From Nitrospiraceae bacterium (GTDB lineage: Bacteria; Nitrospirota; Nitrospiria; Nitrospirales; UBA8639), in NCBI GenBank assembly GCA_003523945.1, contig DOFS01000102.1, positions 16,097-23,929 of the forward strand: a stretch of DNA of 7,833 nt, given 5' to 3'. The position numbers were made by a program, and so were the translations under genes. A model generated the notes under the pieces. That model was given only the letters and a program-made list of their open reading frames with translations. It was not told the DNA's origin and searched no databases. This document shows positions 1 to 5,639 of the stretch, piece after piece; within the stretch, counting starts at the first letter, position 1, and the number at the start of each line of letters is the position of its first letter.

Positions 1-980
1 GAAATCGTGGTGGTTGCCGCCTTAAAGGCCACTCCTCCGAATGGTGGGAAAACGGGAGAGGCAATGATGTTTGCCAGGCCGATGTTACCCGATGTGCCGT
101 AAAAATTAATTTTGGACCAATCAATGCCAAGGCTGAAACTGTCATTCAAGTTGACTTCATAAATTTTGACCTCAATTTCCACCTGTCGGTACAACGCTTT
201 ATGAACCGTTTCAAGAAAGTGGTCGATTTCATCGACTCGCTGATACCAATCCGTCACCTGAATCGTCCCTGACAGTCGATTAATCACCAAACGCCCATCC
301 TTCGACATGAGCGTCTGAATTTGTTTTTCCAGTTCTTCCCAAAATTTAATTTCATCCTGCTGATTGACGGTGATTTGTCCGGTGTCTTGAGAGGAGGACC
401 CGGCTCCTCCGCTGGATCCGGAATTCATCTGTGCCCGGTTTTCTCCGGTTCCGCCCCGCACGAGACGGATATAATCGACGTTTATCATTGTGGTTTTGAA
501 TTGCTTGACCTGGATCAGGTTCTGCTGGTGTTCCCAGTAATAGCCATGGGCTTCTAATATGGCTGACATTGCCTGTTCCAGAGGAAGATGTTGAAAGGCC
601 ACGGTGACGGTGCCGGTGATTTCCGGCCCGGCCACAATATTTAAATGGTTGCTCCGTGCAAACAACGCCAAAGCATCCATGATCGGCAGATCTTGTGCCC
701 GAAATGAATACAAGGGCCCGAGAGAAGGGGGTTTTGGCTGCGTCGGAGGTTTAGGGAGATCGCTGTTGAGTAACATTCGATCCTCAAGGGAAAATACCGA
801 CTGAGAGTTGTGCCCGGGTGGCGGCGCCACCTCCGGGCCAGGGGAAAGTCCCTGTGAGGACTGCATGGTGTTTTGAGACACGCCTGCGTGGTCGGCATCT
901 GAATTGGTCATGCTACACCCCCATAGGCTAAGCATGCCCAAGAGGGCCAGACTCTGAATAACCCGCAGACCGCACGTCAT
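1..980 (-). CDS. mshL: MshL/GspD-like lipoprotein secretin, N-terminal part (cut by window edge)
   Basis: Outer-membrane secretin that would form the exit channel of this machine; only the first 326 residues are visible and the C-terminal beta-barrel domain lies beyond base 1. Seen, numbering from the ATG at 980: a short signal peptide ending in the lipobox L-W-G-C with Cys22 as the predicted lipidated residue; a Pro/Ser/Gln-rich linker (about 23-88); an STN/N0-type domain (about 90-160, beginning L-Y-S-F-R-A-Q-D-L-P); then a secretin N-domain (about 165-265) interrupted by a Gly/Ser-rich insert at 187-201; and the start of the secretin core with R-Q-V-E-I-E-V-K-I-Y-E-V (265-276) and F-S-L-G-I-D-W. 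This pattern is typical of MshL-type secretins. Start choice: the frame is open to an ATG at 1061, but ATG 980 has a good Shine-Dalgarno and gives a normal 21-residue lipoprotein signal, whereas 1061 adds 27 polar residues in front. It is the last visible gene of the operon, 97 bases after the GspC-like gene. A GspD or PilQ assignment is possible; secretin identity is secure. Confidence 0.9.
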   Translation of the reverse strand, partial: MTCGLRVIQSLALLGMLSLWGCSMTNSDADHAGVSQNTMQSSQGLSPGPEVAPPPGHNSQSVFSLEDRMLLNSDLPKPPTQPKPPSLGPLYSFRAQDLPIMDALALFARSNHLNIVAGPEITGTVTVAFQHLPLEQAMSAILEAHGYYWEHQQNLIQVKQFKTTMINVDYIRLVRGGTGENRAQMNSGSSGGAGSSSQDTGQITVNQQDEIKFWEELEKQIQTLMSKDGRLVINRLSGTIQVTDWYQRVDEIDHFLETVHKALYRQVEIEVKIYEVNLNDSFSLGIDWSKINFYGTSGNIGLANIIASPVFPPFGGVAFKAATTTI

Positions 981-1077
981 TGAGTTTTCCTTGGGCGTTC
1001 GCCTGGAGGTTTTGGAGGCCTGAAGAGTCAGTGGTTCGTCCTGTTGCATGGTGTCTTTCATAGAGTGGCAAGGAAGG
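981..1077 (-). other. Short spacer before the secretin gene
   Basis: Ninety-seven bases separate the stop of the GspC-like gene from the preferred secretin start. The secretin frame stays open through most of it, back to ATG 1061, encoding polar residues only. I see no promoter or terminator here; it is best read as untranslated leader containing the ribosome site at 985-992. Confidence 0.4.
985..992 (-). promoter_or_regulatory. Ribosome binding site that sets the secretin start
   Basis: On the minus strand AAGGAAAA sits just upstream of the ATG at 980, with seven bases between AAGGA and the start. The upstream in-frame ATGs at 1061 and 1049 have no such sequence. This favours 980, which also leaves the lipobox at a normal distance from the N terminus. 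Confidence 0.6.
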
Positions 1078-1599
1078 TTATGACGTCGCTTTATCAATAA
1101 ATGTTAACCATTGGGTCTTGCCCTGATGTTTAAGCCACACGCCTTTGGGTTGAATGGACAGAACCTGATGCCCGTTAATCATTTCCCCTTCATATACGAC
1201 GGTCCGGTTGATCACCGCGCTCCGGTGCTGACCTTCGACGGCAATCGCTTTAAGGGTAAGCTCATTCTGTATCTGCGAGTGCTCTGCGCTTTGCCCCGGT
1301 TCATTCATTGACGTCGAATCCGATTGAGCGCGAGAGGCTGTCCCGCTGGGGGCAAATGGATCGCGGACAGACTGATCGATCCATTGACCGGACTCCGCTT
1401 CATGGGGGCGTCCCGTAGGAGTGAGTGGAGGGAGAGTGGGAGCCGAAAGGAGGCGATTCAATCCCACCGAGATGATGCCAGGTGCATCGGATGTCCTATC
1501 CACGATATTGGTATACATCGCGAATCCTGCGAACAGGCACAACACACCCGCGACTACGGGATTTTTTAAAGCTCGACGGAATCGTTGGTTTTCATCCAT
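1078..1599 (-). CDS. PilP/GspC/MshK-like inner-membrane protein linking to the secretin
   Basis: Predicted bitopic inner-membrane protein of 173 residues that would connect the inner-membrane alignment complex to the secretin in the periplasm. Seen: one hydrophobic segment near the N terminus (about 14-32, after basic residues R6, R8, R9, K12), a low-complexity Pro/Ser/Gln-rich periplasmic linker (about 50-110) that includes the R-D-P-F motif at 79-82 typical of the PilP/MshK/GspC group, and a C-terminal beta-rich domain (about 112-168; L-T-L-K-A-I-A ... S-A-V-I-N ... G-E-M-I-N-G ... V-L-S-I-Q ... G-V-W-L) matching the homology-region fold of GspC/PilP. There is no PDZ domain after it, unlike many GspC proteins. 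The start overlaps the end of the PilO-like gene by 34 bases and the secretin follows, the usual position for this partner. The exact family name is uncertain; the role follows from fold motifs plus position. Confidence 0.8.
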   Translation of the reverse strand: MDENQRFRRALKNPVVAGVLCLFAGFAMYTNIVDRTSDAPGIISVGLNRLLSAPTLPPLTPTGRPHEAESGQWIDQSVRDPFAPSGTASRAQSDSTSMNEPGQSAEHSQIQNELTLKAIAVEGQHRSAVINRTVVYEGEMINGHQVLSIQPKGVWLKHQGKTQWLTFIDKATS

Positions 1600-2153
1600 A
1601 CCGACAATCCAATGGTTAAGTGAGTCGCTTGTTGTCCGTTTCCCATGACCGTCACATTCTGTATATCGACTCTTGGTCCGGATCGGGTGAGGGTTTTCAT
1701 GAACTGAAGATAAGACCGATACGCATTGAGGGTCCCTTGGGGGTTGACCTCAATTTCGAGCGGGACCAAGGTCACCCCCTGGATTGGAGACGGGGTGAGG
1801 TCCGTGTTCAAGATGCGATATTGCATGAGGAGATCCCATTGTTTGCTGTCGGCTTGCAGCCCCTGCGCCCATTGAGCCAAATGCGTGAAGTTGTCGAGTA
1901 AGCGTTGTTCTGCATGCTGGAGGTCGGTGGCAAGGGCATCCGGATGAGCCTGCAGATACTGAGAGCGAAGTTCCGACACCTGCTGTTCCAAGCCGATCGT
2001 ATCCTGAGTCAGAGACTGGCGTTTTTGAATAGTCAAGAGTTTATCGAGACTCACCCAGCCCACAATGGATAACGCTCCAATCAGTGAAACGACGAGTCCC
2101 GTATTTTTGAACTGCTGGGAATTGGGCCACTCAAGGCGGCCAAGCCATTTCAT
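1566..2153 (-). CDS. PilO/GspM/MshJ-like alignment-complex protein
   Basis: Predicted bitopic inner-membrane protein of 195 residues, the expected partner of the GspL-like protein encoded just upstream. Seen: a single transmembrane segment (about 18-36), a helical, Gln/Leu-rich stretch likely to form a coiled coil (about 42-100), and a C-terminal alpha/beta region (about 125-188) with the spacing of a PilO/GspM ferredoxin-like domain, including G-V-T-L-V-P-L-E-I-E-V, an L-x-x-F-M-K-T-L-T helix and a final strand L-T-I-G-L-S-V-W. Sequence conservation in this family is weak, so the assignment rests mostly on architecture and on its place between L-like and C-like genes. Its ATG overlaps the stop of the preceding gene in an ATGA arrangement, preceded by GAAGGGA about eight bases upstream, which suggests translational coupling. 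Confidence 0.8.
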   Translation of the reverse strand: MKWLGRLEWPNSQQFKNTGLVVSLIGALSIVGWVSLDKLLTIQKRQSLTQDTIGLEQQVSELRSQYLQAHPDALATDLQHAEQRLLDNFTHLAQWAQGLQADSKQWDLLMQYRILNTDLTPSPIQGVTLVPLEIEVNPQGTLNAYRSYLQFMKTLTRSGPRVDIQNVTVMGNGQQATHLTIGLSVWMKTNDSVEL

Positions 2154-3646
2154 GACATGGTTCCCTTCAAGATGAATCGATAGAGCGGCCGTTCATTCGT
2201 TGATGTGGCGGTTTGGGTCAAGAGTTGTTCGCCCCAATCCTGATGCAGGGCGACATGATATGGCCCATCCGCCAGCCGTTGAACGAATTGGTCCACCAGG
2301 AGCAAGGTGGTTGCAAGATTTGTGGAGACGGTGCCATCCAACTCCAGGTTCCACCCGTTCTGGGCCCGTTCGATGAAGGCTTTGTGCAGAATGACCTCGG
2401 TGGGGATAATGGTTCCCAGATAGCTGAGGAACGGGCCCTCTAATTCCGGAATTGTGGTTTCCTTCACGGACCGAGCCCATTGCCGTTTCGTGTCTAACGC
2501 CATGAGCCGACTTTCCCATTGCGCCTGATCCTGCTGGAGGGCGGTGACCTGTTCAGTCATAGCCTGCATCGCTATTCGATGTCTGGCTAAATACCCTTCA
2601 ATGACACTTGTCGTTCCCACGCCGAAAAGAATAAATGCCGCTAAGATGACGACGAGAGTTTTGGTGAGCGCATTTCGTAGCGGGGCTTGCAAAACCTGCG
2701 GAGGCGTGAAGTTGCTGGACAGGTTGACCGGAAGCGTTGCACCAACCCACAGCCAATAATTCCAGTCAGGCTTGATGGGAAACGACACGAGGGGAGTGGC
2801 TACGTGTGGTTGTATTTCCCCGGCCGTCAACCGTTCTTCGTCCTCTAACAACCAGATGTGGGGAATTTTCAAATTCGTTTGTTGCGTGATAAACATAATC
2901 GTTCGATTGACCTCGGTGCCGACCCTCTCTCCGAGTGGAACCCAGTCTTGAGCGGGGAACAGGTGTCGTGTCCAGATGGGAGTTCCATCATCTTTTCCCG
3001 CGACGATAATGGTTCTTCCTTCGAGCATGGTTAGCAGGAGGGAGCCTTCTCCGGGTTCGACGGGTAAGGAGCTGAGCTGGCTCTCAGGCAGGGCAGAAAG
3101 TGGGGCCAACTGACGAAGAAATAAACCCAACTCCTGGCAAATGTGCACGAGCGCGTCGATATAGTCTTGTGGCCATATATCAAGGTGAATATGCAATTTT
3201 CCTCGTGATTCCAGACCGATACGATATCGCCAGGCCGCGGGCCCTTCCCAGGGTTTTTCCTGTTGAACCTTTCGTTCCAGAAAGGGAAGAAGGTCGGTCA
3301 GGAGCATCGGAGGGACTTGAATGGTGCGCGTGGTAAACCGCGGATGGTCAACGAGCATCGCGAGATGTGTGCCGGGAAACTTGGTGTGGTGAATCGCTTC
3401 TTCCAGGGCGTCGCGAAGGTTGCGAAGTGACACGAGCCCGCCCGGTCGTTCCCAACTTTGCCCGATGGCATTTTTCACGATCGATAACGCTTTCAATCGA
3501 CCATTCGAGAGACTCACACTTAAGATCGTCTGTTTTTTCTTCAACAGGGTCCTCTGAAGGTTCCGGGGGATCTCCAGCAGCGGTGCCTGGACGTCTGAAA
3601 AAAATGCGGGTTGTTGAAGGGTGTCGATCATGGTCTTAGGGGCCAT
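2150..3646 (-). CDS. GspL-like protein: PilM-like cytoplasmic domain fused to PilN-like membrane/periplasmic domain
   Basis: Predicted scaffold of the inner-membrane complex, which in related systems contacts the ATPase in the cytoplasm and the PilO/GspM protein in the membrane. Seen, numbering from ATG 3646 (498 residues): a PilM/GspL actin-like cytoplasmic region (about 40-275; I-L-S-V-S-L-S-N-G-R-L-K-A-L, later V-G-T-E-V-N-R-T-I-M-F), one transmembrane segment (about 329-348), a coiled coil (about 352-390) and a PilN-type periplasmic alpha/beta domain to the end (E-V-I-L-H-K-A-F-I, then W-N-L-E-L-D-G-T-V). The nucleotide-binding Asp-Ile-Gly type motifs of PilM are degenerate (S-L-S-N-G first; M-L-E-G-R-T where the second would be), as is usual for GspL, so ATP binding is doubtful. 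Start uncertain: TTG 3700 would overlap the pilin gene by 65 bases; ATG 3646 overlaps by 11; ATG 3631 lies four bases after the pilin stop. None has a strong Shine-Dalgarno. The stop overlaps the next ATG. Confidence 0.85.
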   Translation of the reverse strand: MAPKTMIDTLQQPAFFSDVQAPLLEIPRNLQRTLLKKKQTILSVSLSNGRLKALSIVKNAIGQSWERPGGLVSLRNLRDALEEAIHHTKFPGTHLAMLVDHPRFTTRTIQVPPMLLTDLLPFLERKVQQEKPWEGPAAWRYRIGLESRGKLHIHLDIWPQDYIDALVHICQELGLFLRQLAPLSALPESQLSSLPVEPGEGSLLLTMLEGRTIIVAGKDDGTPIWTRHLFPAQDWVPLGERVGTEVNRTIMFITQQTNLKIPHIWLLEDEERLTAGEIQPHVATPLVSFPIKPDWNYWLWVGATLPVNLSSNFTPPQVLQAPLRNALTKTLVVILAAFILFGVGTTSVIEGYLARHRIAMQAMTEQVTALQQDQAQWESRLMALDTKRQWARSVKETTIPELEGPFLSYLGTIIPTEVILHKAFIERAQNGWNLELDGTVSTNLATTLLLVDQFVQRLADGPYHVALHQDWGEQLLTQTATSTNERPLYRFILKGTMS

Positions 3647-4556
3647 AGCAACCGTTGCTGATGATTCGCCATTTGGTTCCTGCCGCGCAATCGGGGTCAA
3701 ACTGAAACCCGGATTCGGCGGTCAGGGTAAATTGCATTTCCGGAATACTAAATGTATTCGCTTCGTCCAAGCTGATCGTGGTTCCAATGAGGTGGTAGCG
3801 AATATGCGGGACAAGTGTGCCGCCGCCGGATGCGGTCGGGCTACCATCAATCGCGTAGCTGCCTCCGGGGCCATCGGCGGAAAGGCTGAGGAGATGAAAG
3901 AGACGGCCAACGTGCCCGCGTTGAATTTTGAGATCCGGCGTTCCGGTTTCATCGGTGCTCCACCAGGTCTCAAAATTGGCATCGGTGGTAATGGAGGGGT
4001 TCACATTTTGGGCGAGATGGGTGATAACCATAAATCGCGCATCTGCCAGGGCGGTCGTGGAGAGACCTGTGGTATTCGTGAACCCACTGATGTTTGGTTG
4101 CACGAAGTAATACCGGAGAAATCCATTGGGGTTAATGGTGAGTTGTCCTAGAGAGGCTGCGACATAATCCGGACTGAGTGCCGTCAGTGTTGGCGGAAAT
4201 GAACGGTTTTGCCGTAGGAAGAGTTCGATCCCTCTGGCAATCGATGCCAATTGTCCATCCTCTGCATCTCGTTTTGCGGCGGTCAATTGATTGATCAGAT
4301 TTGGCGCGATCAAGCTGGCGAGAATGGCGATAATCGCGAGGACGCCAATCATCTCCACAAGGGTAAATCCCCTAGTGGATAGACATCGTGACGCGCCAAA
4401 TAATGGGTAAACCTTCTGGCCTATTCTTCCAATGGTGTTCCGGTTGTCGTTGTGGGCGGAGCGGATGGTCGTGCCAGATTGCCGGCCTGTCTCAAATGAG
4501 AGAGGGGCGGCGTGAAGCACGATTACTTGGGTGTCAACGCGATTGTGTCCTGTCAT
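3636..4556 (-). CDS. Type IV pilin-like / pseudopilin protein with very long leader
   Basis: Filament subunit of the machine, made as a prepilin and expected to be cleaved by a prepilin peptidase that is not encoded here. Seen (306 residues from ATG 4556): a classical processing site S-T-R-G|F-T-L-V-E at 60-68, with Glu at mature position 5, followed by a hydrophobic helix (about 64-86) ending in P-N-L-I. The globular part includes F-L-R-Q-N (113-117), S-P-D-Y-V (128-132) and F-E-T-W-W (195-199). A pair of cysteines close to the C terminus (290 and 303) could form a disulfide loop like that of type IV pilins. Odd: 63 residues precede the cleavage point, far more than usual, and no in-frame ATG or TTG lies closer; only a GTG at codon 13 is available. 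ATG 4556 has a reasonable ribosome site (AGGA, eight bases away). It is clearly paralogous to the gene at 5631-4840. Large for a major pilin and without GspG-specific features, so 'pseudopilin' is the safest name. Confidence 0.88.
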   Translation of the reverse strand: MTGHNRVDTQVIVLHAAPLSFETGRQSGTTIRSAHNDNRNTIGRIGQKVYPLFGASRCLSTRGFTLVEMIGVLAIIAILASLIAPNLINQLTAAKRDAEDGQLASIARGIELFLRQNRSFPPTLTALSPDYVAASLGQLTINPNGFLRYYFVQPNISGFTNTTGLSTTALADARFMVITHLAQNVNPSITTDANFETWWSTDETGTPDLKIQRGHVGRLFHLLSLSADGPGGSYAIDGSPTASGGGTLVPHIRYHLIGTTISLDEANTFSIPEMQFTLTAESGFQFDPDCAAGTKWRIISNGCYGP

Positions 4557-4636
4557 GAGCCCGATCCTGCCTGGTTTCTGCTGAGTGAGGCCTCCGGGTT
4601 GGAGTGCGGGTCAGCACTCTTTCTTTCATCGGGCAT
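4553..4636 (-). CDS. Possible 27-codon upstream ORF coupled to the pilin gene
   Basis: A short minus-strand reading frame begins at ATG 4636, preceded by AGGCGG-like sequence, and its TGA overlaps the ATG of the pilin gene in an ATGA arrangement. It would encode M-P-D-E-R-K-S-A-D-P and 17 more polar residues, with no recognisable domain, hydrophobic segment or cysteine. Its start codon overlaps the small hairpin at 4630-4642. It may be a chance ORF; the coupling geometry is the only reason to list it. Confidence 0.15.
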   Translation of the reverse strand: MPDERKSADPHSNPEASLSRNQAGSGS

Positions 4637-4839
4637 AGCCCGCCTGGTAATCCCCTAACTCTTTATTCGGTGTTTGAAAGGCCAATCTTAATTTTCTTAA
4701 ACATTTCAATTGCTCATGGCGGGTCCGGAAAGATAAAGGGTGCGCAGGAAGAACAGACCGAATGGAGTGAATGAAGGAGGAAATGGAGCCCTTTTATCCT
4801 GATCTGGGGCAGGAAGATGTCCACGATATTTCGGCCGAC
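4557..4839 (-). other. 283-base gap between the two pseudopilin genes
   Basis: This is the only sizeable non-coding interval inside an otherwise overlapping operon. Read on the minus strand it has a pyrimidine-rich stretch just after the first pseudopilin, an AT-rich island around 4660-4720, two short hairpins (4630-4642 and 4602-4619), and then the ribosome site AGGA (4565-4568) of the next gene. I found no convincing sigma-70 or sigma-54 promoter pair and no hairpin followed by a T-run in the direction of transcription. An ATG at 4702 gives only a 13-codon frame. The gap may hold a leader or control region for the second pseudopilin, or be a scar of the duplication that made the pair. Confidence 0.5.
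4602..4642 (-). promoter_or_regulatory. Two adjacent short hairpins upstream of the pilin start
   Basis: Perfect inverted repeats are visible: GAGTGC / GCACTC (4602-4607 and 4614-4619, six-base loop) and CGGGC / GCCCG (4630-4634 and 4638-4642, three-base loop). In the mRNA they lie 46 to 86 bases ahead of the pilin start at 4556. No T-run follows on the minus strand, so they do not look like a terminator for this operon. On the plus strand the first is followed by TTTCTTTC, which resembles a weak terminator for antisense transcripts. A regulatory role is only a guess. Confidence 0.25.
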
Positions 4840-5631
4840 TTAACAGGTGGGAGACAGAGGATTCCATCGTTTATTGGCGACGCACAAGGGATCAAACCAA
4901 TAGGCCGTATTGGTCGTGAGGCCGAACAGAATGTCGGGGGTGGTGTAGGTATTGTCCTCGTCCAAGCCGATTTCGGTGCCCAAAAGGTGAAAGCTCCCAT
5001 GCGCTGGCAGGAGTGCGCCGTTGGAATGAGTTGGCTGGTGGTCAATGGAAAAACTCGCCCCATTTCCTTTGGGAATGAGGCTCAGGGTATAAAAAAGATG
5101 GGCGACCGTCCCTCGATGGATTGTGAGGGGCGGAGTCGTGCTTTCATTCGTGTTCCACCAGGTTTCAAAGGCAGCAGGTGTGGAAATGGCCGGTGCCGCA
5201 TCTTGTGAAAGATTGGATATGAGAAGAAAACGGGCATTGACGAGTTCTCCTCCAGGCAGGCCGGTCGAGTTTTGGAATCCGGCTATCGAGGGGTGCACCG
5301 AAAAATAACGAGGAAATCCTCGCGTGTTTCGGGTTATTTGGGCAGGAGGCAATGGCACATAGTCAGGGGAAAGAATGGTTAACGAAGCAGGAAACGTGTT
5401 GTTCTGTCGGAGATACGCGATAACACCGTTTGCGATTAATTGAAGGTCACGGGTCTCACGGTCTTCACTATTCCGATCCCAGTGCCTGACCATGGAGGGC
5501 GACACCGCAGACAGACCTATGGAAATGATCGCCAACAGAGCGATGACAACAATGAGGGTCATTCCGGCTTCCGGGTCAGAGGGATCCAGTTGGCGGTGTG
5601 GGGAAGGTAGAGAGACGGCCGGGGAGCCCAT
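4840..5631 (-). CDS. Pseudopilin lacking Glu5, GspK/PilX-like N terminus
   Basis: Second filament subunit and paralogue of the gene at 4556-3636. Seen (263 residues from ATG 5631): a 23-residue leader ending P-E-A-G, then M-T-L-I-V-V-I-A-L-L-A-I-I as mature N terminus. The prepilin peptidase Gly is kept, but mature position 5 is Val instead of Glu and position 1 is Met instead of Phe, as in minor tip pseudopilins such as GspK. The globular part repeats the landmarks of its paralogue: Y-L-R-Q-N, S-P-D-Y-V, A-R-F, F-E-T-W-W (155-159) and L-S-L. Cysteines at 250 and 263 form a C-terminal pair, the second being the last residue. Start: TTG 5643 overlaps the stop of the platform gene, whereas ATG 5631 follows AAAGGA (spacing only three bases); ATG is preferred because TTG has no Shine-Dalgarno. 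It sits eight bases after the platform gene. Likely a minor or tip subunit partnering its paralogue (inference). Confidence 0.85.
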   Translation of the reverse strand: MGSPAVSLPSPHRQLDPSDPEAGMTLIVVIALLAIISIGLSAVSPSMVRHWDRNSEDRETRDLQLIANGVIAYLRQNNTFPASLTILSPDYVPLPPAQITRNTRGFPRYFSVHPSIAGFQNSTGLPGGELVNARFLLISNLSQDAAPAISTPAAFETWWNTNESTTPPLTIHRGTVAHLFYTLSLIPKGNGASFSIDHQPTHSNGALLPAHGSFHLLGTEIGLDEDNTYTTPDILFGLTTNTAYWFDPLCVANKRWNPLSPTC

Positions 5632-5639
5632 GAGTCCTT

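Noticed and set aside
414..426. Adjacent BamHI and EcoRI sites (GGATCC then GAATTC), resembling a cloning polylinker
   Set aside because: They are in frame inside the Ser/Gly linker of the secretin, with continuous homology on both sides, so they look like a coincidence of Gly/Ser/Asn codons and not a construct artefact.
3647..3700. TTG start giving an 18-residue longer GspL-like protein
   Set aside because: It would overlap the pseudopilin gene by 65 bases, uses a rare start codon and has no Shine-Dalgarno; the extra residues are simply the pilin gene read in another frame.
3621..4151. Plus-strand 176-codon ORF
   Set aside because: Antisense to the pseudopilin at 4556-3636. Its Gly-rich product resembles the antisense frame of the sister gene only because the sense genes are paralogous.
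4602..4628. Hairpin plus T-rich tract on the plus strand as an intrinsic terminator
   Set aside because: No plus-strand gene precedes it, the stem is only six base pairs and the T-tract is interrupted by C. I kept it only as a possible structural element.
4681..4709. TTGAAA on the minus strand as a -35 box of an internal promoter
   Set aside because: At spacings of 16 to 18 bases the following hexamers (GATTGG, ATTGGC) do not resemble a -10 box, so I do not call a promoter.
4771..5208. Plus-strand 145-codon ORF with a purine-rich AAGGAGG near its start
   Set aside because: It lies almost wholly antisense to the pseudopilin gene at 5631-4840, its product has no recognisable domain, and the AAGGAGG is only two bases from the second ATG. 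It is a shadow of the real gene.
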